From Porphyra umbilicalis (taxonomy: Eukaryota; Rhodophyta; Bangiophyceae; Bangiales; Bangiaceae), in contig KV918960.1 in assembly GCA_002049455.2 (NCBI GenBank), positions 1 through 64,000 on the forward strand: 64,000 nucleotides of DNA, given 5' to 3'. Position numbers and translations under genes: made by a program. Under the pieces are notes generated by a model. That model was not told where the DNA came from, did not search any database, and saw nothing but the letters and a program-made list of their open reading frames with translations. Positions within the stretch are counted from its first letter, which is position 1, and every line of letters begins with the position of its first letter. Of the stretch, positions 44,964 to 55,460 are shown one piece after another.

Positions 44964-45610
44964 TGTAGCACCACAATCTAGGGGGTTACCTCAGGAGGAG
45001 GGAAGTAACGGCCGTCTTAGCCGCTCGCGCGACACCCGCTATGGGACTCGAGGTCCGAGAAGTCGGGCCGATCAAAACGCCAAGACATCGAGACACGGTT
45101 TACTTGCCGGCGACGACGGTGCCTCCCACCGTCGTCGCCCTTCGTCCTAAAAGGGCGGAAACCGTCGCCCGGGCCCAATTTCCCCAGATGAGAATTGACC
45201 CGGGCCGTCACCAACCAATCCAGATAATTCCCTCCATGCATGCCAAGTCCCCCGAGGCGATCCTTACAGACGAGGGGGAGAAACCGTCCCGCGCGCAACG
45301 CGCTGCACCCGCCGCGTGGCGCCCGGTCGGCCGTCGCCTGCCGCGCCCTCTCGGGCGCGCCAGCGCCCTCTCGGGCGCGCCATTCCGGCCTCCCGCGGGG
45401 CCCGCGTGCCGGGCGCGGCGGGTCGGGTACGCTCCCCGGGTGGCCCGAGCCGGTCAGCGGGGCCGCCCCCTCGCCCCGGTCCCCGCGTCGCCGCCCCGTC
45501 GGCCACCACCGCCGCTGGCGTCGCCACCCCGCGTCGGGTACCGCGTCCCCCGTCGTCGCCGACGTCCCCGCGGTGGCCCCCTGGCGCATAGGGGGCCCCG
45601 TTGTACTACA
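44964..45610 (-). repeat. 5' LTR of element C
   Basis: 647 bp; plus-strand ends TGTAGCACCACAATC and GTTGTACTACA. Pairs with 33233-33879. Confidence 0.9.
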
Positions 45611-45639
45611 GTGCATGTATGTAAAAAAAAGACATGCAC

Positions 45640-47348
45640 TCACTTGTAGTCATTCTCCTCCCCCTCTTCATCATCGCTCACAGCACCCCCGCAGTGTCTG
45701 CGACTACGACTGTTGGACGGATCGGCTGCACCAACCGTGTCGTCCCGGGCCCCCGCGTCACCGTCCGACTCCCTGTCTACCCCCCCATCCACACCTGCAT
45801 GACCGAGCACCGCCGCCGCCACTATGTTCTCTGTGAGCACCACGAGGCAACGAGCTGTATGAGGTTGGCGTTTGACCGGTCCACACGGCGCGAGACAAGC
45901 TGCTCCGCCACGTCCGCAGACGACACCCCCCCGCACGTGATGCTCAGTCCGATACGCAAGTGGTCCTCCGCACCTTCGATAAACTCGGCCTCCATGGTGG
46001 GAAAGTTGATGGCGTGGGACTTCAGGGCGCCCTTGAACGCCGCGGAAGCCAGCTGCATAGACGTCATTCGACTCACGGCCGGGCAGTCAAACACCGAAAC
46101 CGCCAAAAACTTCTCCCGCTCCCCCGTCTTCCACGTCAAGTGAAGAGGGGCTGCAACAACAGCCACGGCCGCTGCGGCACCACTGGCATCCGCCACGCGA
46201 GCCCGCGCTGCCGCTACTACCGCCACCGGCTCCGTCGAACCAGAGCCAGTGGCCGTCAGGCGCGACACGGAGTCGGCGGCACGGAGGGCGTTCGACTGCA
46301 TCAGTGTCACGTGCGCACGCGCTATCTGCGCGGCGGACCGGGCTGGGAGGTCACTCGGGTCACCTGCACGCGCCGCATTATCCGTGGGCGGAGACGCCTC
46401 GCGCGAGCCCACCCGCCTCCCCCCTCCTCCACCAGTCCCCGTCGTCGATGCCCGTCGATCGACGCCCGAGGGCAAATCCAACGAATTCGTCGAGCGCGCT
46501 CGAGCATTGCGCCTGCCGAGAGTCTCCTCGGCAGAACGAACACCACGGCTCGTCCCAGTCCCGGCTGCAGCAGCCATGCCAACAGAGCCCGCAGCAGATC
46601 CCGCGCCCCGGCCAGCGGACCCGATGGTCGACCCGGAATCAGCGGCCCCCCCTGAGCCACCACCACGAGGAGTGCGACCACGGCCATCAACGTGACCAAG
46701 AGCGGCCCGACCGCGCCCGCCGCTGCCCGCAGCACCCCTCCCCCGTCGAAACCCACGCCCCACTCCACCCCCCGCCGCTGCCGTCGTGGCCGAAGCAGCG
46801 GCGGCCAGCGCCGCCCCGACGGCCGTCTGGTCGGGATCGTCCAGTGCAATCGCCATCGCCTGAAAAACTGGCCGGTTATCCGCGTTGTTTGACGCGGCGA
46901 CGATGCCGGTCCCCGCCATTAAGTCGGCCGCCGCGACCGTATGCAGCCCCGATTGATGGATGTTGGCGGCGATGTCGGCAGCTGCCGCAGCCGCCTCCTG
47001 CGACTGCCGCCAGTCCGCCAAGCAAGCCGCATGGTGCGCACGCACCCACTCAGCGACCACAGCGTCAGTGACGAGGGGGCAAACGTAATCAGAGCTGCTA
47101 AGCGGTGGCGCCGTCCGCCGACGCGTCACGTTGCCCGTCTTGTTGTCCATCTCGAAGCGATCCGGCGACAGCACGAGGGTGCTGACATGGTGCCCAACGA
47201 CGGGGCACTTGGTGCACTTCGTGTGGTGGCAACAGTCCACCTCGAAGCATGCCCCGTCTTTGCGAAAAGGGTGCCCGACTGGAAGTGCGTGACGACACAC
47301 CTGCTCATACCGTTTGCACCCCACCGCGAGGAACACGAAGTGGAGCAC
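45640..47348 (-). CDS. Hypothetical protein with N-terminal Cys/His cluster
   Basis: The main minus-strand open frame is 508 codons (47348 to 45822). The N-terminal 70 residues carry a possible metal-binding cluster, 'CFEVDCCHHTKCTKCPVVGH', with more Cys/His before it ('CKRYEQVCRHALPVGH'). A helical stretch is followed by a long Ala/Gly region with RG-rich patches ('RGFRRGRGAAGSGGRGRAAL'). The end is more globular: 'REKFLAVSVFDCPAVSRMTS' and 'AFKGALKSHAINFPTMEAEF'. An acidic tail typical of a true C-terminus ('SDDEEGEENDYK', stop at 45640) lies in a neighbouring frame, so a frameshift near 45830-45930 is likely. No family recognised. Retroelement C inserted about 25 bp downstream of this end. 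It could be the second protein of a DNA transposon or a host nuclear protein. Confidence 0.5.
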
Positions 47349-47498
47349 GTTTCTAAAAATCCAGGGTCAGAGGCCCCACATTCGGGACCGGAAAGCGGAT
47401 GAAATCCGAGGACCTCGCCTGAGGCCCTCCGTCAGGGGTCTCGCTTAAGGATTCTTTGGCCCGATTAGGGGGCAGCGACACGAAGTGGAGCACGTTTC
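47333..47498. repeat. 21-bp direct repeat flanking 124 bp
   Basis: ACACGAAGTGGAGCACGTTT plus C occurs at 47333-47353 and 47478-47498. The first copy contains the putative start codon of the minus-strand protein ('MLHFVF'). Confidence 0.7.
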
Positions 47499-47499
47499 C

Positions 47500-47785
47500 A
47501 ATCTGAGCGGCCCGCGAGGCACGATTAGCGGCCTTGAGCCACACTGTTACAACATCGGTCCACAGATGTCCGGTCTCTCCGCGATTGATCTCTTGGCGTC
47601 GCGTGCTCGGTCTCTGATGTCGCGATCTTTCGCCTCGTGACTGCACGCGCTGTCAGCAAACGAGGCCGAATCCCAAAACGTGCCTGCCCTGACGGTGCCG
47701 CGGCGGGGGGTCAAACGCGTTTCCCGCAAACGTGCTGCCGGGGGGGGTCCAAAGAACAGGGATCTGCCATAACTTGATCACTCAT
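47500..47785. other. Intergenic, nothing recognised
   Basis: No protein-like frame and no repeat seen. Confidence 0.5.
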
Positions 47786-48408
47786 CACGCCCAAGCAAAA
47801 ATGGGCGTGAACTGGGGCGTGATCTCATGAAATAACTACGCCGCTAGCAAACTTAACATCGTGCAATTCAACGCACTGGAGACGTGGGCGGGGGCGCTCT
47901 GCTGCTTCCCAAGACGATCAGCCCGCCGGCTCTCGCACGCTGCCCCAAACGGCACGGGGCTGGCCCCCTCCCAGAGTGGTGCCCCTCCCACTTTTGGTGC
48001 GTCGGTGGCTGCGGCTGCGACGGCAGCTTCTGCTTCTGCAGCTGCCGCGGTTTTACAGCGGCGGTGGTGCCAAGACTGCCTGGCTGCCGTCCTTCTTCGT
48101 ACTCCCCCTCCCTTCCGCCCATGCGGCGAAGCCACACGTCTTCCTCTTCAACCTGTTTGACGTAGAGTCGTACGTGAAGGATGGCAAGGCAGCCCTCGTT
48201 CTCTGATTGATCTGTTCCACACAGCCCCAAAGTTGGTCGCAATGATAGCCACCCGTTCGAAGAGGGTGCCACATGGTCACGAAGCAAGTAGATTATTTGA
48301 AAATGGGTGCTACCTGTACGTGTTCACGCCCCCAAAAGGGCGTGATTTGGGCGTGATCGGGCGTGATCGGGCGTGACACGCCCACACGCCCCGGGTTTGG
48401 GGGCGTGA
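47786..48408. mobile_element. Possible small element with TCACGCCC/GGGCGTGA ends
   Basis: Both ends carry the same inverted motif. At the left, TCACGCCC and GGGCGTGA form a hairpin (about 47788-47813) followed by another GGGCGTGA. At the right, about six GGGCGTGA/TCACGCCC copies lie in 48318-48405. The middle has no recognised gene. No target duplication identified. Confidence 0.4.
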
Positions 48409-48415
48409 AATACAA

Positions 48416-48710
48416 GCCTAGTCTATTCTACTGGCCGCCTCATTTGAGCCGATTCCCCTCATTTGAGGCTGTTTTCGATGCCTCTCTGTGACCATGTTCC
48501 CGGCCTCGACGGCTCTTTCCGAGAATAGATCTGGACTCGGCGCAGTCCACTCACCTACGGGCCAACCCGGCAGCTGTGTACGATGAAAACTCGGAGGGGG
48601 TGCCCCAGACACCCCAGAAAGGCAGCTTGTCCAGGCCATATGAGAGGGACTCATTTGAGCCTCATCTGAGCCTCATTTGAGCCTCGGAAGCAGTAGAATA
48701 TACACTAGGC
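48416..48710. mobile_element. MITE of about 295 bp with CCTAGT...TATTCTACTG ends
   Basis: Left end GCCTAGTCTATTCTACTG (48416-48433) and right end GCCTAGTGTATATTCTACTG (reverse complement of 48691-48710) are terminal inverted repeats. Just inside, CATTTGAGCC motifs recur in both halves. Target duplication unclear, so the superfamily is undetermined. Confidence 0.65.
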
Positions 48711-49990
48711 GTGCGGTCGCGCCACCTAGCCGAGCGCGCTCCGCCCCGCCCCTCGCACGCCTAGTCAAGGTGGCTCTTCTGGGTCAGAACTTCACAGACA
48801 TCGTCCAAAAGCCCTTCGGCAACGTGCAGGAACCTGAGTGGCCGAAACGCAATTGCGTCGCGACGCAATTCTGCGTCGCTTCACACGGCCACTCTGAGGG
48901 GGGTGCGGCACCACCTAAAACCAGCGGTGGATCAACACGCGATCCTTCGTTGATCTCACCCCTGAAAGCGTCTTGCACAGAGGCGTCCCCGATAACGCTT
49001 TCATGGTTGCGTCCGTTTTCAGCAACCATCACCTTGGGGAGGGTCCCGCGATGACTGATACCGGTGCAAGAGAGACGTACGGTTTTCCCCCTTCCCCCTT
49101 GAGATGAGCAGCGAGTGTGGCCCGAATTTGACACTGGGGAGCACTTTTTTGTTGCGGCACCACCCAGGTACCACCATGCCTGACTCTGATGCGTTGCACA
49201 CCCCCTTCTAGCTGTCTTGTCCTGTGCTGACCCCCTGCACGAAACTTCTCGGTCCCTATTCAGGGCCACGGTGGCGGACCTGGCACTGGTGTTAGCTGAA
49301 GGAGTCCATCGTACGTACCAGTGTCGTGTGTGCACTTCTCTCTTTCTCAAAGCCGACTAGGGGTTTGGGAGAGTGGCGAACCGCGGCCTTAGACAACCAA
49401 CCGGGCTCGTCTGCTACGTATGAGGGCTATCTGCTTGACCTATCTAGTTGATCATCATTCATCTTCGCTCATGATCATGGCGGGGGGGAGTGTGAGGGGC
49501 TGCCACAGTTCCAAGATTACGACAGCGTTCTGGAGGTCCATGGTGCCGGCCGCATCATGGAAACAGGGTCGGGTCGGTACCGATTTTGCAGACCCTGCGA
49601 GGAAGGCTGAGGCACCAGTGGGGCGGTTGACCTGATCCACGTGGCGAATCCGGGGAAAAAGCTGACCCCGGCCTGTGCGCACGAAGAAAAGAATGACGGA
49701 GATCCCAGAGACCAATAGAACGTCGCATTTGATGGCAGAACCCAATGGGACGTTACAACTACAGTTCCCTGGCCTTTAGGTCAAGGGTACTATACCCGGA
49801 CTACAACGGCGGCCCACCTTCTAATTTTTTTTCTTCTAGTGCACGTTGCGGGAGTACTTATAAAAAACCCGTGGGACACTTTGCTCGCCTCTTGTGGACG
49901 GAGGTCACCTCTGCGCTCCGTTTTTTCGCGGAGGAAAGTGTCAGTGGACGTCCACCGGGTTGTGTGCCAAGTGGCGAAGGCTGTGCTCAT
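48711..49990. other. Intergenic, no gene supported
   Basis: No protein-like frame. A TATAAAA box occurs at about 49859, upstream of the tandem duplication, but no gene follows it convincingly. Confidence 0.5.
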
Positions 49991-49998
49991 CTTCATCG

Positions 49999-50890
49999 CC
50001 GGCACGGAGCGCGGACGCGGTTGTCGCCTCAGTTTCCGGTTGGAAACACCCGTGAGGGGGGGTGGTGCGTTTACGCCGTCGTGGGGCGGGTCCGTGGTCG
50101 TAAGTTTCGGTTACTTGGTACATGGGGACGGTGGGGGTGCTGGGGAGGGGGGTCGGTGAAGGGGCTCGTTTGATTTTGAAAACAGAGAGGGTGGAGCGGT
50201 CGCGGCGGTCGCGGGGGAGTGATTTTAACGCGGAGCGGATGCTTGGGTGGCCGTGCTCTTATGGGGGTATGGCGACGCACTGCTGCAGGCGTGGTGACGG
50301 GGGGGGATGCAAGACCGCTGTCGCTGTACGGTTTGACTGCGGGTTGATGGGGGCGGAGGTGGTGTTGGGAGAGGGTGGGGAGGGGGGGGGTGCGGCAACT
50401 GGTTGTCACTATGTGTCGTTGTTGACGTTGTCGCTGACGCGCCGGCACGGAGCGCGGACGTGGTTGTCGCCTCAGTTTCCGGTTGGAAACACCCGTGAGG
50501 GGGGGTGGTGCGTTTACGCCGTCGTGGAGCGGGTCTGGGGTCGTAAGTTTCGGATACTTGGTGCATGGGCAAGGTGGGGTGCTGGAGAGGGGGGCGTTCG
50601 TGGGAGGTCGTTTGAATTTGAACGGTGCGGGCCGAGCGGTCGCGGCAAGCGCGAAAGTGATTCTGACGCGGAGCCGCCCAGTTTAGTCTCTCGGTCGAGC
50701 GGGCAGTTGCCAGGGCTTTCAGACTGGGTCTCATGGTCGCAGACGTGGGGCGCTGGGTGGGGGAGCGGGGGCGGGGCAGTGGTGGACATGGTGGTTGCCA
50801 AGGTACAGTTCGTGAGCTGATTGATGAGGACGAAGGTGGTGCTGGGAGCGCGTGGGGAGGGGGGGGGGGGGGACTGGGCTGTACGCTGGT
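49999..50890. repeat. Tandem duplication, period about 443 bp
   Basis: CCGGCACGGAGCGCGGACG begins two units at 49999 and 50442. They share GTTTCCGGTTGGAAACACCC, GGTGCGTTTACGCCGTCGTG and GTAAGTTTCGG. GAGGTGGTGTTGGGAG-like sequence recurs near 50360 and 50837. Read on the minus strand both units give similar Pro-rich frames, so a duplicated exon is possible but not supported further. Confidence 0.75.
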
Positions 50891-51352
50891 TGTTGCCGAG
50901 GCGGACTGGGCAACCTGCGGAGCGCCCCCTCCGTCAAGGGGGGGCCGAGGGCGCGGGGTGATGTCGCGACGGCCAGTCTGGCGGCGGTAGCGTCGGCGGC
51001 AGTGCGGCGGCGGTGACGCGGCGGCTGCGCCGCGGAGGTGGCGGCAAGGACGGGGTGGCCTCTGTTTGCCACTCCCCGGTGCCACAGCAGCGGCACGACG
51101 ATGACGTCGCGGTCGCGGTGCGCCGATCGCTCGTGTGCGCGCGCTGCCGCGCCAACTGGCGGTCCAGCCGGCCGCCGTCTCAGCCGCCGCCTCCGCTAAC
51201 CGTCGCGTCGCCGCCGCACGGCGCTGCTGCGCGTCGCTGGCGTGGTGGCCGCCGCAACCCCTTGCAGCCGCCGCACACCACCACCCCCACCCGCGCCGCC
51301 GCGCACGCACTCGCCACCCTCGCCGCCCCGCAGCGTAGCGCAACTCGGGGAC

Positions 51353-51394
<42 letters not shown>

Positions 51395-51888
51395 GCGGCG
51401 GCGGCGCTCACGTCTCGTGGCGGCGGCCGCCACGGGCGACGCTGCCGCCGGTCAGCCGCCGATTTTTAAGTGGGGTGGGGGCGGCCGATGTACACGCCCG
51501 CAGCGTGTCCTCCGGCAGTCTGATTGCCTTGGAGGGGGGCTGGGGGTGGCCACCCGAGTGACGACGAGCATTGTTCCGCCGTGATGGACGCTTAGGACGT
51601 CGTTCACGGGGCAAAGACGGCGAAAAGAGCCAAGCCACAGTATGCATAGAGAAAGAAAAACAGAGGCCACTCGCACGTTGTGCCGTTGGCTGGACATTTC
51701 TTTGAATTACCTGGACACACTTACTTCCGTTTGTTTAGGAATTCAAGGCCAGGGTATCTTCGCGAACGCGCCCGCAGTCAAAACCCAGAAGAGCCGATAC
51801 ACTGGGTCTTGACTAGGCGTGCTCGCGGCGTCGAGCTCGACGCCCGCGTCCAGGAAATTAGTTTGGTTGGCGCTGTTTCGGGTGGCAC
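50891..51888. other. GC-rich stretch, no gene supported
   Basis: Low-complexity (GGC)n/(GCC)n frames on both strands. It may contain the promoter of the downstream queuine transferase gene. Confidence 0.4.
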
Positions 51889-53410
51889 ATGGACGATCAA
51901 GTAGCAATTGGCGTGTGGGTGAGCCCGCCACTTACTGGTGCCGACCTTGATCGCCGTCGCCTTTGTTTCGGTCGAGAGCGAACTTGCGTCTTTCTCGGCC
52001 GCGGCCCGGCCGCGGCCGAGACGGCGCCGTCACGCCCGAGCCGTGCTCCCTGCTGCTGTCGCAACGGGCCGACGCCCTCTCCGCACCGGCGTAATGGCAC
52101 CTCGAGCGCACACGCTACCGCCCTCTCCCTTTCCCTCTTCCCCCCCCCCCCCGCCACCCCCGCCCCCCTCTTCCTCACCCACCGGGGCGCGCTGCCGCAC
52201 CTGCCCGGCCCGCTCACCCCACCCCCCCCTTCCGGCACGCGGCGGCTGCTGCAGCTGTCCCTCTCTGACTTTCTCCACTTTAACCCGTCGACCAAGCAGC
52301 TCACCGCAGACCTCCTTGCCGCCTTCCCCGGCGGCGCGGCGGCGTACCTCAACCACCCCCCCGGCGCCACGTACCTCGTCCTCTCCACCCGCGCGGCGGG
52401 GAGCACCGAGGGCCTCACGGCCACGCCGGGCAACAAGGCCAAAACCATCACCGTCGACACGCCGACATACCGGTCCAAGGTGAGCCCGGCCGAGGTGCTG
52501 CGGCTGGCCCGCACCCTCGCCGTCGACGCGGTGGAGGCGCCGTCCGAGGCGCCGCCCGCGGCGGCCGCCACGCCCGCCTCCACGCGCAAGGCGGTGCGGC
52601 GGTCCGACGAGCTCCTCGCGGCCGCCCTCGCCGCGACCCCGCCGACGCCCGTCGGCGTGTGGGCGCCCGTCCACGGCGGCACGCTGCCCGCGTCGCGCGC
52701 CGCCGCGGCGGCCGCCGTGGCGGCGGCGGCGGCGGCCACGACCGCCACCGCCGGCGGCGGCGGCAGCACCCCCATTGTCGGCGCGGTGCTTGCTGGCCTC
52801 TACGCCGGCGAGCCCCCCGACGACCGCTGGGCGGCGGTGCGGGCGGCGGTGGCCGCCCTCCCCCCCACCTCCCCCGCCACCTCTCGGGCGGCGACGGGGC
52901 CCCCGCCGAGGCGCTTGCCGCCATTGACGCGGGCGTCGACACCCTCGACGTGACGTGGCCGTTTGACATGGCGGCGGCGGGCGTCGCCGTCGACCTCCGC
53001 CCGGCCGGGCGGGGCCCCCACCTCCGCCTCCGCGATTGGGCGTACGAGCGGGACGGGCGGCCGCTCATCGACGGGTGCCCCTGTTGGGTGTGTGACGCCC
53101 GGGGGGAGGCGGGCGTCGGCGACGCGACGCGCCCGGGGGGGGGGCCCTACACCCGCGCCTACGTGCGGCACCTGGTGGAGGTGCAGGAGCTGATGGGGCC
53201 CGCGCTGCTCGCCGCCCACAATGTGGCTGCGTACGAGGGGTGGTGGGCGCGCCTGCGCGCGGCGGTGGGTGCGGGGGGGGGGGGTGGACCCGCTTTGTCG
53301 ACGAGTGGGAGGAGGCGGAGCGGCGGGCGCGGCAGGGGGGGGGGGTGGGGGGGAGGGGGGGGCGGGGGGTGGCCCCGCGGGGGGGGGTGCGGACCGAGGC
53401 GGGGGTGTGA
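51889..53410 (+). CDS. QTRT2: Queuine tRNA-ribosyltransferase accessory subunit 2, frame broken at G/C runs
   Basis: TGT-family protein of the accessory (QTRT2) type, which pairs with the catalytic QTRT1 to exchange guanine for queuine at tRNA position 34. Landmarks in order: 'PAPLFLTHRGALPHLPGPL' (the family's 'LLYT..G..PHLT'), 'RLLQLSLSDFLHF', 'STRKAVRRSDELLAAAL', 'VWAPVHGGTLPASRAAA', 'PRHLSGGDGAPAEALAAIDA', then the zinc site 'DGCPCWVC' (C-x-C-x2-C, 53076-53093), 'YTRAYVRHLVEVQELMGPAL' and 'LLAAHN', whose His completes the site. The reading frame changes at the C run near 52860-52869 and at the 12-G run 53273-53284, after which 'WTRFVDEWEEAERRARQ' leads to TGA at 53408. Start uncertain: 51889 is the only in-frame ATG, and the first 60 or so residues look unlike the family. 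Absence of the catalytic Asp pair is expected for QTRT2. Confidence 0.8.
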
Positions 53411-53726
53411 GGGGCCCGCCGTGGGTCGGGCGCCCGCGCGTCCACCGGTACACGGAGCGACGAGACGCCCGCGCGGTCGCCCAAGAGTGGAACGGGTCAC
53501 CCAACCGTCCGCGTCGGGCGCGGCGAACTAGCCAGCGCGGCGCCCCCCACCCCATGGGGGCACCCTCGCACACCACAAAAAGAAAAGAAAGCAGAGGCAA
53601 AAAAAAGAAAGAGACTGCTGCTGCCAAACCCGCCCGCAAAGCAATGACAAGAAGAAAAAAACAAGCACCCAAGGGACGCGGGCGACCCCCCCCCCCCCCC
53701 CCCCCTCCCTGCGCGCCCCCGCCGCC
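53411..53726. other. Convergent 3' spacer with purine-rich tract
   Basis: Lies between the stops of the converging queuine transferase and PP2-A10-like genes. It holds an A/G-rich tract (about 53575-53670) and a C run (53691-53704). No gene seen. Confidence 0.5.
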
Positions 53727-54512
53727 CTAGATGAAAAACCACCCCGCCGGCCGCACGCCGCCGTCCCCCGCCGCCCTGAGCAGCGCGGCGAGGGCGCGGC
53801 GGGCGGCGCCGCCCGCGTCGGCCGCCGCCTCCCGCACGAGCACGCCGACGAGGGTGGAGAGGCCGCTGCTGCGGGGGGCGACGCGGCCACCACCGCCGCC
53901 GCCGCAGGCGCCCCCACCACCGCCGGCGCCACCGCCGGCGCCGGCGCCACGCGCCGCGCCGGCGGCGCCAAGCGCGTCGGCGGCGGCGGCGGCGGCGGCA
54001 GCGGCGCCAAACCCATGGGCCACGCCCCCTGCCGCAGGCGCGCCCGCCCGCGGCGGCCGCGCGTCCCCATTTAGCGCCGCCGCCGCGCCCCCCCCCGCCG
54101 CCGCGGGCGCGCCGTCGGGCGCAGCCCCACGGGCGGGCTCTCCACCCCCCCGCGCCACCCCCCCCCCCCCCCGTCGGCCGTCCGCCCCGCCACCACGTAC
54201 GCGCGGACGGCTTCCCCCACGGCCACGCGGAGGGCCTCGAGGGCGACCGCCCGTGCGGGCGGCGGCAGCCCCGCCAGCACCGACAGCCACTGCTCGGCCG
54301 CCGGGCGGGGCGCCGCCGCACCCGCCGCCGACGGCGACGGCGGCGCGGCGCCGCCGCGCGCGGCGCCGCCCACGGGCGCGCCGGCGGCCGCCACGGGGCC
54401 GCCAGTGGGCGCGTGCGGCGCCGCTCCCGCGACGCTCCGCGGGCGCTTGATCGGCGTGCCACTCAGGCGCAGGCTGCCGCGGCTGCCGGCGGCCCCGCCG
54501 GCGGCCGCGCCG

Positions 54513-54544
<32 letters not shown>

Positions 54545-55460
54545 CGCCGGGGGCGCCGCCGTCGCGGCCGTCACGGCCGCCGCCGCCGCCGCGCCCGCCG
54601 CTTCAACGACCAGCCGCCGCCCACCGTCGGCGGTCAGGGCGGCAACAATGTCGGCGGCGCCCCCCCCCCCGCCCCCCCCCACCCCCCCCCCGCCCCAGCG
54701 CCAGGTCGGGCGGCGGCGCCCCCCCCCGCCCGAGCTCCCGTACGACCCCAACGGCGACCGCAACGGCGAGGCGGCGGCCGGCCTCCCCGCCCCCAACGAG
54801 CGCGCGGACAATGGCGGCGGCGGGGCCACCGCCGCCGTCGTCGGCAGACGCGGCGGAGGCGTCGCCGCCCGCGGGGGGTGGCGGCGGGCCGCCCTCGGCG
54901 GGCCCGGGGGGCGACCCCGACAGGCCCCGTGCGAGGCCCGCCGCCGCCGCGGCGACGAGGCGGAGGCCCTCGGGCCGCGCGAGTGCCGCCACGAGCCGCC
55001 CGAGCGCCGGCGGTAGGGGCGGCGCGCCACCCCCTGGCGGGCGCCCACCGGCCGCCGGTGGCAGCAGGCCGCCGCCGCCGCCACCGCCGTTTGCCTTGAC
55101 GACGCTCGTCGGCGACGGCGGGGACGGGCGCCCCCCCCCCGCAACCCCCCGCCCCGACGCGCGACGCCCCCCCCCCGCGCGCATCGTCGTCCCCCTCATC
55201 GTCAGCGGCGACGGCGGCGGCACCCGCCTCGTCGGCGGCGGCCGAGAGGAGCCCGACCAGCTCGGCGACGCCGCCGCCGACCGCCGCCGCGGCGGCGGCG
55301 AGGCGCCCCAACCGCCCCGCCGCCGACGCGGCGGCGGCGGTGAGGCGCCGCCGGTGGGCCACCGCCGCGGCGGCGGCGGCGAGTGCCAGGACCGCCGCGA
55401 GCGTGCGGAGGGCGGGGGGGGGGGGCGCGCCACGACGCGCACGCGGCGCGGCGGGCGCAT
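53727..55460 (-). CDS. PP2-A10-like family protein, frame broken at C runs
   Basis: Minus-strand coding segments in succession resemble the plant 'protein PHLOEM PROTEIN 2-LIKE A10' family in order and helix pattern. An N-terminal membrane-like helix 'LRTLAAVLALAAAAAAVAHR' is followed by 'LGRLAAAAAAVGGGVAELVG', 'ALGRLVAALARPEGLRLVAA', 'AAAIVRALVGGGEAGRRLAV', 'ADIVAALTADGGRRLVVEAA', 'QWLSVLAGLPPPARAVALEA' and 'LSTLVGVLVREAAADAGGAA', ending 'RPAGWFFI' at the stop 53727. The likely start is the ATG at 55460 ('MRPPRRVRVVARPP'). The frame changes at C runs on the coding strand matching 55414-55425, about 55131-55176, 54660-54691 and 54158-54172. Function in the family is unclear; membrane location is inferred from the N-terminal helix. 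Extreme Ala/Gly content makes similarity by composition possible. Confidence 0.45.

Larger units (their letters stand above)
33233..45610 (-). mobile_element. Ty3/gypsy LTR retrotransposon C, nearly complete fossil with nested MITE
   Basis: 12.4-kb minus-strand element. It is bounded by 647-bp LTRs (about 17 mismatches by eye, equal length) and a perfect 5-bp target duplication GTGCA (33228-33232 and 45611-45615). Parts from the 5' end: LTR, primer-binding site, gag with zinc knuckle, protease, reverse transcriptase, RNase H, integrase with chromodomain, antisense coding region, LTR. A 749-bp hAT-type MITE is inserted between pol and the antisense region. It has about four or five breaks. LTR divergence of about 2.5% makes it younger than element B. 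Confidence 0.9.

Noticed and set aside
49850-49870. TATAAAA box as a promoter
   Set aside because: No convincing gene follows it.
34084-54770. Shared 'LPYDPNG' peptide in the element C antisense region and in a frame near 54740
   Set aside because: Only seven residues, in a shadow frame at the second site; treated as chance.
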